A DNA stretch of 64,000 nucleotides from SELP01 sp035969385 (GTDB taxonomy: Bacteria; Pseudomonadota; Alphaproteobacteria; Rhodobacterales; Rhodobacteraceae): NCBI RefSeq assembly GCF_035969385.1, contig NZ_JAYKKJ010000001.1:310001-374000 (forward strand), in the 5' to 3' direction. A program made the position numbers and the translations under genes. Of the stretch, positions 35,570 to 43,455 are shown piece by piece. The notes under the pieces were generated by a model that was given only the letters and a program-made list of their open reading frames with translations, ran no database searches and was not told the DNA's origin. The first letter of the stretch is position 1. Each line of letters opens with the position of its first letter.

Positions 35570-36253
35570 GGCGATCTCGACCATATCGCCAAAGGTCTTT
35601 TCGCGGTCTTCACTGGGCAGGGCCTCATGCGTCAGAAGGTGGTCGGACACGGTGAAGACGGCCAGCGCGCGGGCCTTGTGGCGGGCGGCGAGGATGTAAA
35701 GCTCTGCCGCTTCCATTTCGACCCCCAAAACCCCGTGTCGGATCATCTGTTCCTGAAGATCGTTGCGTTCGTCATAGAAGGTGTCCGAGGAATAGATGTT
35801 GCCGACATGGGTCGTCACATCGACGGATTTCGCCGCCTCGACCGCGGCGGCCAGAAGACCGTAGTCGGCGCAGGGGGCGAAATTCAGGTCACGTAGGATG
35901 CCGCGGGATGGGGTCGACATGGTGGTGCAGGTCATGGCGATGATCACGTCCCGGACCTTGACGTGGTGCTGCATCCCGCCACAGGACCCGATCCGGATCA
36001 GGGTCTTGGCGCCGTAGTCACGGATCAATTCGTTGGCGTAGATGGAAAAGGAGGGCATCCCCATGCCCGATCCCTGCACGGTCACGCGGTTGCCGTTCCA
36101 TGTTCCGGTGAACCCCAGCATTCCGCGCACCTGATTGATGCATTCGGCGTCCTGCAAGAATGTCTCGGCGATCCATTTGGCGCGATAGGGGTCGCCGGGC
36201 ATCAGGACGGTTTCTGCGATCTGGCCGGGCTGTGCCCCGATATGAACGGTCAT
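35549..36253 (-). CDS. deoD: purine-nucleoside phosphorylase, DeoD type
   Basis: 234 residues, hexameric PNP family, close to the 239 of E. coli DeoD. It releases free base and (deoxy)ribose-1-phosphate from purine nucleosides. Motifs are VLMPGDPYRAKWIAETF, the phosphate-site RIGSCGG, GVEMEAAELY and the catalytic SDH in FTVSDHLLTHEAL. The ATG at 36253 was chosen because the family begins MTVHIGAQPGQ-like. The gene end overlaps the LysR gene by 21 bp on the other strand. A second, trimeric-type PNP lies at 48 kb. Confidence 0.93.
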   Translation of the reverse strand: MTVHIGAQPGQIAETVLMPGDPYRAKWIAETFLQDAECINQVRGMLGFTGTWNGNRVTVQGSGMGMPSFSIYANELIRDYGAKTLIRIGSCGGMQHHVKVRDVIIAMTCTTMSTPSRGILRDLNFAPCADYGLLAAAVEAAKSVDVTTHVGNIYSSDTFYDERNDLQEQMIRHGVLGVEMEAAELYILAARHKARALAVFTVSDHLLTHEALPSEDREKTFGDMVEIALEAAFA

Positions 36254-36317
36254 TGGGATGACTCCTTTGTTATTTTGATTATCCTGACAGGGGTAAGGCC
36301 AAGTCAGGGAAATGCCA

Positions 36318-36830
36318 ATGACTAGATTCTTGTGGGTCCTTTTGTTGTTTCCAGCAAATCTCTGGGCGCAGGATCTTGCGGAAATGGAGCTTGCCCGGGA
36401 AACGCTGCGGGCGTTGCAGGCCCCGTCTTTTGCCAAGCGGCGCGAGTATTGCGGGTTTATCGGATATGATGCGCGGGGCGTCCTGACGGCGACCGATCCG
36501 TCACCCGGGACGCAGGCCACCTGTTATTCGGAAATACCCGAGAATTTCGCCCCGGTCGCATCCTATCATACCCACGGGGCATTCGATGTGGGCTATATCA
36601 ACGAGGTCCCCAGCGATACTGACTATCGCAGCGATGCGGCCCTTTACCTGAATGGATACGTGTCCACCCCCGGTGGGCGGCTTTGGTACGTTGATACCCG
36701 CAATCGCGAGGTGCGCCAGATTTGCGGGGTCGCCTGTCTCCCCGTTGCGCCCGGGTTTTACAAGGGGCTCAACGGGGAAATTCAGGAGGTCTATTCGGTC
36801 GAGGAATTGATGCGCTTGATGGAGGATTAA
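36318..36830 (+). CDS. exported DUF4329 protein with JAMM-like motif
   Basis: 170 residues. The N-terminal MTRFLWVLLLFPANLWAQ is a signal peptide. The rest matches DUF4329, a domain also seen at the end of Rhs proteins. ASYHTHGAFD followed by PSDTD gives HxH and SxxD, the metal-binding pattern of JAB/JAMM metallopeptidases, though the spacing is longer than usual. Four cysteines are present in the mature part. The ATG at 36318 sits 7 nt after AGGGA; an ATG at 36312 is too close to it. The stop overlaps that of the convergent H-NS gene by 3 bp. A periplasmic peptidase is possible. Confidence 0.75.
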   Translation: MTRFLWVLLLFPANLWAQDLAEMELARETLRALQAPSFAKRREYCGFIGYDARGVLTATDPSPGTQATCYSEIPENFAPVASYHTHGAFDVGYINEVPSDTDYRSDAALYLNGYVSTPGGRLWYVDTRNREVRQICGVACLPVAPGFYKGLNGEIQEVYSVEELMRLMED

Positions 36831-37174
36831 AGTTCCATCGTCGACGGGTCGGTCCCGCCTGCGATCGCGTCCTTGAACCATTGCGGCTGTCGTCCCTTGC
36901 CGGTCCAGGTTTGGCTGGCGTCGGCAGGGTTGGCGTATTTTGCCACACCGGCGACCTTCGGGGCCTTGGTGCCTTTGGGTTTGCGGCCCCGCTTTTTCGG
37001 TGCTTCCGCGCCGGTCAGGTCCTCAAGGGAAAAACCGAAATCGCGCGCGGCCTTCTCGGCGGCTTCCAGCGCCAGTTTCTTTTCCCGGTCGGCCACTTTC
37101 GCAAGGGCCTTGTCCACGTCGGCCCGAAGCTTCTCAAGCTCCTTGCGGCTGAGTGATTTCAGATTGAATTTCAT
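36827..37174 (-). CDS. H-NS family nucleoid protein (HvrA type)
   Basis: 115 residues. A coiled-coil N-terminus (LSRKELEKLRADVDKALAKV, residues 6-25 and beyond) is joined by a basic linker KKRGRKPKGTKAPK to the DNA-binding hook TWTGKGRQPQW, the H-NS/HvrA signature. Such proteins bind AT-rich DNA and tune global transcription. The ATG at 37174 has AAGGAG upstream. It may silence AT-rich promoters, but no target can be read from the window. Confidence 0.9.
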   Translation of the reverse strand: MKFNLKSLSRKELEKLRADVDKALAKVADREKKLALEAAEKAARDFGFSLEDLTGAEAPKKRGRKPKGTKAPKVAGVAKYANPADASQTWTGKGRQPQWFKDAIAGGTDPSTMEL

Positions 37175-37294
37175 ATTCTCGCTCCTTGGAAATCCATTCG
37201 GAACTCGTGCCACAGAAATCACCAACCAAAAACAAAAATGCCGTGAAACCCTGAATTTTGCAATTCAGGGCTGAAAATACAGTGAAGAATGCCG

Positions 37295-39262
37295 CTATTC
37301 GGCAGCTACGGCCTTTGGTTCGGCGAGATCGGCAATATCGGCCATGATCCGGTTCAATTCGAAATCCTTCGGTGTGTAGACCCGGTCCACCCCCATCGCG
37401 CGCAGTTTGGCGGCGTCATCTTCGGGAATGATCCCGCCCGCGATGACCGGGACATGCCCCAGCCCGGCGGCTTTCATCTTTTCCAGAACTTCGGCGATCA
37501 GCGGCAGGTGCGATCCGGACAGGATCGACAGGCCGACCACGTGCGCGTCATCCTCTGCCGCTTGGGCTACGATTTCGTCCGGGGTCAGGCGGATGCCCTG
37601 ATAGGTGATGTCCATGCCCACGTCGCGGGCGCGGGCGGCAATCTGTTCAGCGCCGTTGGAATGGCCGTCCAGACCCGGCTTGCCGACAAGGAACTTCAGC
37701 TTGCGGCCCAGCTTGCGGCTAACCTCGTCCACGCGGGCGCGGATGTCGTCCAGCCCCTCGGTCCGGTTCGATGGGTTCGGGGACACGCCGGTTGGCGCAC
37801 GGTACTGGCCAAACGCACTGCGCACTTCTTCGGCCCATTCGCCGGTCGTGACGCCTGCCTTGGCGCAGGCGATCGAGGCGGGCATGACGTTTTCGCCCGA
37901 TAGGGCAGCGGCGCGCAGATCGGCCAGTGCCCGGGCGACCGCGCCCGCATCCCGACCGGCCTTCCACGCGGCAAGGCGGGCGAGCTGATCCGCCTCGGCT
38001 GCCGCGTCGACGGTCATGATCGCGTCGTCGCCCGCAGTCAGTGGCGAGGGTTCGCCCTGCTGCCATTTGTTGACGCCGACAACGGTGGTTTCGCCAGATT
38101 CGATATTGGCGATGCGTGCGGCGTTCGAGTCCACCAGCCGCGATTTCATGTAGTCAATTGCCTTGACCGCGCCGCCCATCGCGTCGATCTGGGCCAGTTC
38201 GGCGCGCGCGCCGTCCTTCAGCGCTTCGACCTTGGCGGTGACGGCGGGGTTGCCGTCGAACAGGTCGCCGAATTCCAACAGGTCGGTTTCATAAGCGAGG
38301 ATCTGTTGCATCCGCAGCGACCATTGCTGGTCCCACGGGCGGGGCAGGCCAAGCGCTTCGTTCCAGGCTGGCAATTGAACGGCGCGGGCGCGGGCGTTTT
38401 TCGACAGGGTCACGGCCAGCGTTTCCAGAAGGATGCGGTAGACGTTGTTTTCGGGCTGCTGTTCGGTCAACCCAAGGGAATTGACCTGCACCCCATATCG
38501 GAAGCGGCGGAACTTCTCTTCTTCCACGCCATAGCGGTCGCGGCAGATTTCATCCCACAATTCGACAAAGGCGCGCATCTTGCACAGTTCGGTGACAAAC
38601 CGAATGCCCGCGTTCACGAAGAAGGAAATGCGTCCGACCATGGCCGGAAACGCCTCTGCCGGGACTTTCTGTTTCAGGTCGTCCAGAACAGCAATGGCAG
38701 TGGCAAGGGCGAAAGCAAGTTCTTCCTCTGGCGTCGCGCCCGCCTCTTGCAAGTGGTAGGAACAGACGTTCATCGGGTTCCATTTGGGCAGGTGTTCTCG
38801 GGTGTAGGCCGCGACATCCGTGATCATTCGCAGGGACGGTTCTGGCGGGCAGATATAGGTGCCCCGCGACAGGTATTCCTTGATGATGTCGTTCTGAACC
38901 GTGCCCTGAAGCGCGGAAATGTCGGCGCCCTGTTCCTCGGCCACAGCGATATAGAGCGCCAGAAGCCAGGGCGCGGTCGCGTTGATCGTCATCGAGGTGT
39001 TCATCTGTTCCAGCGGGATCTGATCGAACAGCGCCCGCATGTCCCCCAGATGACAAACCGGAACGCCGACCTTGCCGACCTCGCCCCGTGCGAGCGTGTG
39101 GTCGCTGTCATATCCTGTCTGCGTGGGCAGATCGAAAGCCACCGAAAGGCCCGTCTGCCCCTTGGCAAGGTTGCCGCGATATAACGCGTTAGAGGCAGAG
39201 GCCGTCGAATGCCCGGCGTAGGTTCTGAAAAGCCAGGGGCGGTCTTTCTGCATCTGCGACAT
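37295..39262 (-). CDS. ecm: ethylmalonyl-CoA mutase
   Basis: 655 residues, coenzyme B12-dependent mutase converting (2R)-ethylmalonyl-CoA to methylsuccinyl-CoA. The N-terminal barrel has LFRTYAGHSTASASNALYRG, QMNTSMTINATAPWLLALYI and YGVQVNSLGLTEQQPENNVYRI. The C-terminal cobalamin domain has KPGLDGHSNGAEQIA (base-off DxHxxG) and LSILSGSH. Length and sequence fit Ecm rather than methylmalonyl-CoA mutase, which has a longer large subunit; proximity to ccr supports this. The start at MSQMQKDRPW is the family start. A TTCGCAAGCGAA palindrome lies about 36 bp upstream. Confidence 0.93.
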   Translation of the reverse strand: MSQMQKDRPWLFRTYAGHSTASASNALYRGNLAKGQTGLSVAFDLPTQTGYDSDHTLARGEVGKVGVPVCHLGDMRALFDQIPLEQMNTSMTINATAPWLLALYIAVAEEQGADISALQGTVQNDIIKEYLSRGTYICPPEPSLRMITDVAAYTREHLPKWNPMNVCSYHLQEAGATPEEELAFALATAIAVLDDLKQKVPAEAFPAMVGRISFFVNAGIRFVTELCKMRAFVELWDEICRDRYGVEEEKFRRFRYGVQVNSLGLTEQQPENNVYRILLETLAVTLSKNARARAVQLPAWNEALGLPRPWDQQWSLRMQQILAYETDLLEFGDLFDGNPAVTAKVEALKDGARAELAQIDAMGGAVKAIDYMKSRLVDSNAARIANIESGETTVVGVNKWQQGEPSPLTAGDDAIMTVDAAAEADQLARLAAWKAGRDAGAVARALADLRAAALSGENVMPASIACAKAGVTTGEWAEEVRSAFGQYRAPTGVSPNPSNRTEGLDDIRARVDEVSRKLGRKLKFLVGKPGLDGHSNGAEQIAARARDVGMDITYQGIRLTPDEIVAQAAEDDAHVVGLSILSGSHLPLIAEVLEKMKAAGLGHVPVIAGGIIPEDDAAKLRAMGVDRVYTPKDFELNRIMADIADLAEPKAVAAE

Positions 39263-39297
39263 GGGCGGGCCTCGTGAATCAGGTTCGGTAATTTTAT

Positions 39298-39309
39298 TTC
39301 GCAAGCGAA
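39298..39309. promoter_or_regulatory. TTCGCAAGCGAA palindrome in the ecm/acyltransferase divergent region
   Basis: A 12-bp inverted repeat (TTCGC-AA-GCGAA) in the 139-bp gap between ecm and the divergent acyltransferase gene. TTCGCGAT repeats upstream of ccr share part of this pattern, so a common operator for the pathway genes is possible but weakly supported. Confidence 0.35.
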
Positions 39310-39401
39310 GGTCTAGCGGACATTTTGTGGCGCTGTCAATTCGCTGCGTTGCGGCATGACGGGATTTACCATTCTTGCGAAGCCTGCCAAGGTCGCGGTG
39401 C

Positions 39402-40811
39402 ATGTCCCAGACGATCACCTTGCCCCTTTGGTTCTTTCTGCTGATCCTGCTGTTCGCCGGGGTGACCTTCGCATCGCATTTCCTGTTTCCGTCGGTCCGT
39501 TGGTTCTTTCGCCGCCGGGCAGAGAAGGTCATCGCGCGGCTGAACGAACGGCTGGCTCGCCCGATCGAACCGTTCAAGCTGGCCCGCCGCTATGACATGA
39601 TCCAGCGGCTGATCTATGACCCCGAGGTCAGTCAGGCCATTGTGGATTATGCTGCCGAGGAAGGGGTTCCCGAGAACGTCGCCTTCGAAAAGGCCCGCCG
39701 CTACGCACGCGAGATCGTGCCGGGGTTTTCCGCGACCGCCTATTTCACCGTGGGCACGCGGTTGGCACGCTGGCTGTCCCGGTCGCTTTACCGCATTCGA
39801 CTGGGGGCGTTTGACCGGGATGCGCTGGAAGACATCGACGCGGATGCCGCCGTGGTCTTTGTGATGAACCACCGGTCGAACATGGACTACGTTCTGGTGA
39901 CCTATCTGGTGTCGCGGGCGTCGGCCCTGTCCTATGCGGTTGGCGAATGGGCGCGGGTCTGGCCGCTGTCGGCGGTGATCCGGTCCATGGGCGCCTACTT
40001 TATCCGTCGCAAATCGCGGGGCGCGCTGTATCGCCGGGTGTTGGCCCGTTATGTCCAACTGTCCACGCAGGGCGGGGTGACGCAGGCCATGTTCCCCGAG
40101 GGCGGGTTGTCGGTCACCGGACGGGTGATGGAGCCAAAGCTGGGCTTGCTAAGCTACATTGTTGAATCCTGGTCGCCCGGTGGGCGCGAGGTGATCTTTG
40201 TCCCCGTGGCGCTGAACTATGACCGGGTTCTGGAAGACCGGTTTCTGATCAAGGCGGACAAGACCGGGGTGCGCCGGTTCCGGCCGCCGCTTGGCACCGT
40301 GGTGCGGGCGGTTCTGGGCCATCTGTGGCAGCGGGTCACCTTCCGGTTCAAGGGATTTGGCACGGCCTCGGTCGGGTTTGGGCAGCCCTTGCGTCTGTCG
40401 ACCTTTGCGGGGGCCGGGAAACCGGAGGAGGTGACATCGGCCGTTGCCGCCGAATTGATGGACCGGATCCGGGCGGTGGTGCCGGTGATGCCGGTGCCGC
40501 TGGTGGCCCGGATGATCCTTCAGGGCGTGACCGAGCGCGGGGCGCTAAAGGTCGCGGCCCAAAGCGCAATTGATATGTTCCGGTCCAATGGGGTCACGGT
40601 GCCGCGCCGGGACGCCCGCACGGTGACCCATGACGCGCTGGAAATCCTGTTTCAAAGGGGCCTTGTTCGCGAAGAAGACGGGCGCATCCTTGTGGAGGAC
40701 GGGGCCGAGGACGTGTTGGCCTATTACGCGGCCTCGATCGCGCATCACTTCAAGTCAGGGACGGGGAAAGTCCCGAAGGCCGCGGAAAGTGACGCTGCGG
40801 TGCGGCAGTAA
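39402..40811 (+). CDS. PlsB/PlsC-like membrane acyltransferase
   Basis: 469 residues. One N-terminal membrane segment (about residues 6-28) is followed by a lysophospholipid-type acyltransferase domain: VMNHRSNMDYVL (H-x4-D), GAYFIRRKSRGALYRR and FPEGGLSVTG, the three catalytic and binding motifs in order. It likely acylates glycerol-3-phosphate or a lysolipid at the inner membrane. The ATG at 39402 (MSQTITLPLW) gives the shorter, more natural protein. It lies between ecm and ccr, as in related genomes by memory; its connection to that pathway is unclear. Confidence 0.85.
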   Translation: MSQTITLPLWFFLLILLFAGVTFASHFLFPSVRWFFRRRAEKVIARLNERLARPIEPFKLARRYDMIQRLIYDPEVSQAIVDYAAEEGVPENVAFEKARRYAREIVPGFSATAYFTVGTRLARWLSRSLYRIRLGAFDRDALEDIDADAAVVFVMNHRSNMDYVLVTYLVSRASALSYAVGEWARVWPLSAVIRSMGAYFIRRKSRGALYRRVLARYVQLSTQGGVTQAMFPEGGLSVTGRVMEPKLGLLSYIVESWSPGGREVIFVPVALNYDRVLEDRFLIKADKTGVRRFRPPLGTVVRAVLGHLWQRVTFRFKGFGTASVGFGQPLRLSTFAGAGKPEEVTSAVAAELMDRIRAVVPVMPVPLVARMILQGVTERGALKVAAQSAIDMFRSNGVTVPRRDARTVTHDALEILFQRGLVREEDGRILVEDGAEDVLAYYAASIAHHFKSGTGKVPKAAESDAAVRQ

Positions 40812-40833
40812 TAAAATTACAAAAATGCAGGTA

Positions 40834-40857
40834 TTCGCGATTGCATTGTTTCGCGAT
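40834..40857. promoter_or_regulatory. direct TTCGCGAT repeats upstream of ccr
   Basis: TTCGCGAT occurs at 40834-40841 and 40850-40857, 16 bp apart, with TTGCATTG between them, 75-98 bp upstream of the ccr ATG. Each contains the palindrome TCGCGA. A half-match to the palindrome upstream of ecm is noted. This is a possible regulator site, with no direct support. Confidence 0.35.
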
Positions 40858-40931
40858 GAATAATATCTCTGCGGTGTAGCGCCGATTCTGCGGCGCGGCA
40901 AAATGGTGCCCGAAAGCCGATGGAGAAACAG

Positions 40932-42221
40932 ATGGCCCTCGACGAAACGACCCCCGCTGCGACCTACAGCGCGCCGAAAAAGGACCTCTATGAGATCGGG
41001 GAAATCCCGCCGCTCGGCCATGTGCCGGAAAAGATGTACGCCTGGGCCATCCGGCGCGAACGTCATGGCGAGCCTGAGGCTTCGTTCCAGAAAGAGGTTG
41101 TCGACACCTGGATGATCGACAGCCACGAGGTGCTGGTTCTCGTGATGGCCGCCGGCGTCAATTATAACGGCGTCTGGGCGGGCCTTGGCAAACCGATCAG
41201 CCCCTTTGACGTGCACAAGCAGGATTATCACATCGCGGGGTCCGATGCGTCGGGCATCGTCTGGGCCGTGGGCGACAAGGTGAAGACCTGGAAGGTCGGG
41301 GATGAGGTCGTCATCCATTGTAACCAGGACGATGGTGACGACGAGGAATGCAACGGCGGCGACCCGATGTTCAGCCCGACCCAGCGCATCTGGGGCTATG
41401 AGACCGGGGACGGGTCTTTCGCGCAGTTCACCCGCGTGCAGGCGCAGCAGCTGATGCCGCGCCCCAAGCACCTGACCTGGGAAGAAAGCGCCTGCTACAC
41501 GCTGACGCTTGCCACCGCATACCGGATGCTGTTCGGCCATCACCCGCACGAGCTGAAGCCCGGTCAGAACGTTCTGGTCTGGGGCGCGTCGGGCGGGCTC
41601 GGGTCCTATGCGATCCAACTGGCGAATACCGCCGGCGCCAATGCAATCGGGGTGATCTCCGATGAATCCAAGCGCCAGTTCGTCATGGATCAGGGGGCCA
41701 AGGGGGTCATCAACCGCAAGGACTTCAACTGCTGGGGCCAACTGCCGACGGTGAACAGCCCCGAATACAATGAATGGCTGAAAGAGGCCCGCAAGTTCGG
41801 CAAGGCGATCTGGGACATCACCGGCAAGGGCATCAACGTCGACATGGTGTTCGAACATCCGGGCGAGGCAACTTTCCCGGTCTCGACGCTGGTCGTGAAG
41901 AAGGGCGGGATCGTCGTGATCTGCGCCGGAACCAGCGGGTTCAACTGCACCTTCGATGTCCGCTATATGTGGATGCACCAGAAGCGCCTTCAGGGATCGC
42001 ACTTTGCCAACCTCAAGCAGGCCGCAAGCGCCAATCGTCTGATGGTCGAGCGTCGTCTGGACCCTTGCATGTCCGAGGTCTTCGGCTGGGATGAGATCCC
42101 ACAGGCGCATACCAAGATGCTGCGCAACGAACACAAGCCGGGCAACATGGCGGTGCTGGTCCAAAGCCCGCGTCCGGGCATCCGCACCTTCGAGGATGTG
42201 ATCGCCGAATCGCGGCAGTAG
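40932..42221 (+). CDS. ccr: crotonyl-CoA carboxylase/reductase
   Basis: 429 residues, medium-chain dehydrogenase family enzyme that reductively carboxylates crotonyl-CoA to (2S)-ethylmalonyl-CoA with NADPH and CO2, the key step of the ethylmalonyl-CoA pathway. Segments such as DLYEIGEIPPLGHVPEKMYA, HCNQDDGDDEECNGGDPMFS and VWGASGGLGSYAIQLANTAG (NADPH fold) are near-identical to the Rhodobacter enzyme as I remember it. The ATG at 40932 follows GGAG with good spacing, better than the ATG at 40920. A rho-independent terminator follows at 42243. Confidence 0.96.
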   Translation: MALDETTPAATYSAPKKDLYEIGEIPPLGHVPEKMYAWAIRRERHGEPEASFQKEVVDTWMIDSHEVLVLVMAAGVNYNGVWAGLGKPISPFDVHKQDYHIAGSDASGIVWAVGDKVKTWKVGDEVVIHCNQDDGDDEECNGGDPMFSPTQRIWGYETGDGSFAQFTRVQAQQLMPRPKHLTWEESACYTLTLATAYRMLFGHHPHELKPGQNVLVWGASGGLGSYAIQLANTAGANAIGVISDESKRQFVMDQGAKGVINRKDFNCWGQLPTVNSPEYNEWLKEARKFGKAIWDITGKGINVDMVFEHPGEATFPVSTLVVKKGGIVVICAGTSGFNCTFDVRYMWMHQKRLQGSHFANLKQAASANRLMVERRLDPCMSEVFGWDEIPQAHTKMLRNEHKPGNMAVLVQSPRPGIRTFEDVIAESRQ

Positions 42222-42242
42222 CGACCGGCAGACAGCGAATTG

Positions 42243-42275
42243 GGGGCGCGGTTCACGAGGACCGCGCCCCTTTTT
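42243..42275 (+). terminator. rho-independent terminator after ccr
   Basis: GGGGCGCGGT-TCACGAGG-ACCGCGCCCC followed by TTTTT: a perfect 10-bp stem, 8-nt loop and U-run, 22 bp beyond the ccr stop. The clearest intrinsic terminator in the window; it separates ccr from the lux genes. Confidence 0.9.
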
Positions 42276-42292
42276 GAATCAAATGCTTGAGA

Positions 42293-42334
42293 ATTCGCCC
42301 TCCCCCCATTTCTGGGGGGATAAGATTGGCGAAT
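42293..42334. promoter_or_regulatory. nested inverted repeat upstream of the luxR locus
   Basis: TCCCCCCA-TTTC-TGGGGGGA (42301-42320) is a perfect 8-bp inverted repeat, bracketed by ATTCGCC (42293-42299) and GGCGAAT (42328-42334). It lies about 72 bp before the small upstream gene of luxR. It could be the binding site of the LuxR protein or another dimeric regulator; it does not follow the classic ACCTG lux-box sequence. It could also form an RNA hairpin. Confidence 0.5.
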
Positions 42335-42405
42335 ATTTCTTTTACCTTTGGCGTGCTACCATGGGTTGTTAAGGAAACGTTAACCCTTACTCACGAGGCT
42401 ATCCC

Positions 42406-42621
42406 ATGGGAAATGAGTGGATCATCGACGTTCTGGAAGACCTGAAGACATTCGCCCGGATGAATGGCCTGGACACTTTGGCCGATCAACTGGACGAAAC
42501 CACCGAAGTCGCCCGAACCGAGATTGAGACCACCACGATGGGGGCGCCGCTAAAGGTGGTGGGTGATGGGAACAGATTTGGACGATTTCCTGCGCAGCTT
42601 GGAACAGGCCGCGGGGCTTGA
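42406..42621 (+). CDS. small protein overlapping luxR start
   Basis: 71 residues, acidic and helical in the first 45 (EWIIDVLEDLKTFARMNGLD then DTLADQLDETTEVA), with a less structured tail. The last 56 bases overlap the luxR gene in another frame. A GAGG lies 5-8 nt before the ATG. I recall similar short genes upstream of luxR in roseobacters, so it is probably real. It may be translationally coupled to luxR or modulate its product; no motif supports a function. Confidence 0.6.
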   Translation: MGNEWIIDVLEDLKTFARMNGLDTLADQLDETTEVARTEIETTTMGAPLKVVGDGNRFGRFPAQLGTGRGA

Positions 42622-43363
42622 CGATTTACAGGGGCTGATCGTCGATTTGCGCGACAAGTTCGCCGTTGACCATATCGTATATCATTGGGTCAGTGCCGAT
42701 GGTGAACAATACGGTTGCGGAACCTATAGCCCGGAATGGGTGCAACGTTATGTCGACCGGGACTATCTGCGGACCGACCCGGTTGTTCTGGGGTGTTTCA
42801 GCCGGTTCCACCCTGTCGACTGGAAGCGTCTTGACTGGAGCGGCAAGGCCGCCCGCGCCCTTCGTCAGGACGCCATCGACCACGGGGTCGGGAACCAAGG
42901 CTATTCCATCCCAATTCGGGGTCCGAATGGGCAATTCGCCCTGTTCACTGTTTCCCACAGTTGCGATGATGAAACCTGGGCTGATTTTACACAGGAAAAC
43001 CAGCGATCTTTGATCCTCGTGGCGCATTTCTTCAACCAGAAGGCCCTTGAGTTCGAAAAGAACCGTTCACCGTCACCGGTAAAACAGCTGTCGCCCCGTG
43101 AAACCGACGCGCTTACTTTCTTGGCAATGGGATATGCGCGCGGACAGGTGGCGGAAATGCTGGACATCTCGGAACACACCCTGCGGGCCTATATCGAAAG
43201 CGCGCGGTTCAAACTGAATGCGTTGAATACCACACATGCTGTTGCCCGTGCCCTGACCGAAGGGTTTATCGTCGTAGGCGGCAGCGCCCGCGCGGCAACC
43301 GGCGATTGGCCCGGACGGGGCAGTGTCCCATCCGCCCGGCCCGCCGCAAACGCCGCCGAGTAG
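42566..43363 (+). CDS. LuxR-family autoinducer-binding regulator
   Basis: 265 residues. The N-terminal autoinducer domain has the canonical W and Y/D positions (YHWVSADGEQYG, YVDRDYLRTDPVV), and the C-terminal HTH is LSPRETDALTFLAMGYARGQ then VAEMLDISEHTLRAYIESAR. ATG 42566 follows an AAAGGTGG; a GTG one codon upstream is possible. It overlaps the preceding small gene and is followed 92 bp later by the luxI-type gene. It is expected to sense the acyl-homoserine lactone made by that synthase; the tail after about 235 is low complexity. Confidence 0.93.
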   Translation: MGTDLDDFLRSLEQAAGLDDLQGLIVDLRDKFAVDHIVYHWVSADGEQYGCGTYSPEWVQRYVDRDYLRTDPVVLGCFSRFHPVDWKRLDWSGKAARALRQDAIDHGVGNQGYSIPIRGPNGQFALFTVSHSCDDETWADFTQENQRSLILVAHFFNQKALEFEKNRSPSPVKQLSPRETDALTFLAMGYARGQVAEMLDISEHTLRAYIESARFKLNALNTTHAVARALTEGFIVVGGSARAATGDWPGRGSVPSARPAANAAE

Positions 43364-43455
43364 CCTTTCGTTAACCCAACCGTCACGCCGCCGTTGGCCG
43401 ATGTTAACCATTTTCGCCTTAGTCTGTTCTTCGGGATGGCTGGCGAAAGGATTGG

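Noticed and set aside
37295..39262. Methylmalonyl-CoA mutase
   Set aside because: The protein is about 655 residues and lies beside ccr, which fits ethylmalonyl-CoA mutase better than the longer methylmalonyl-CoA mutase large subunit. Motifs are shared, so this rests on length and context.
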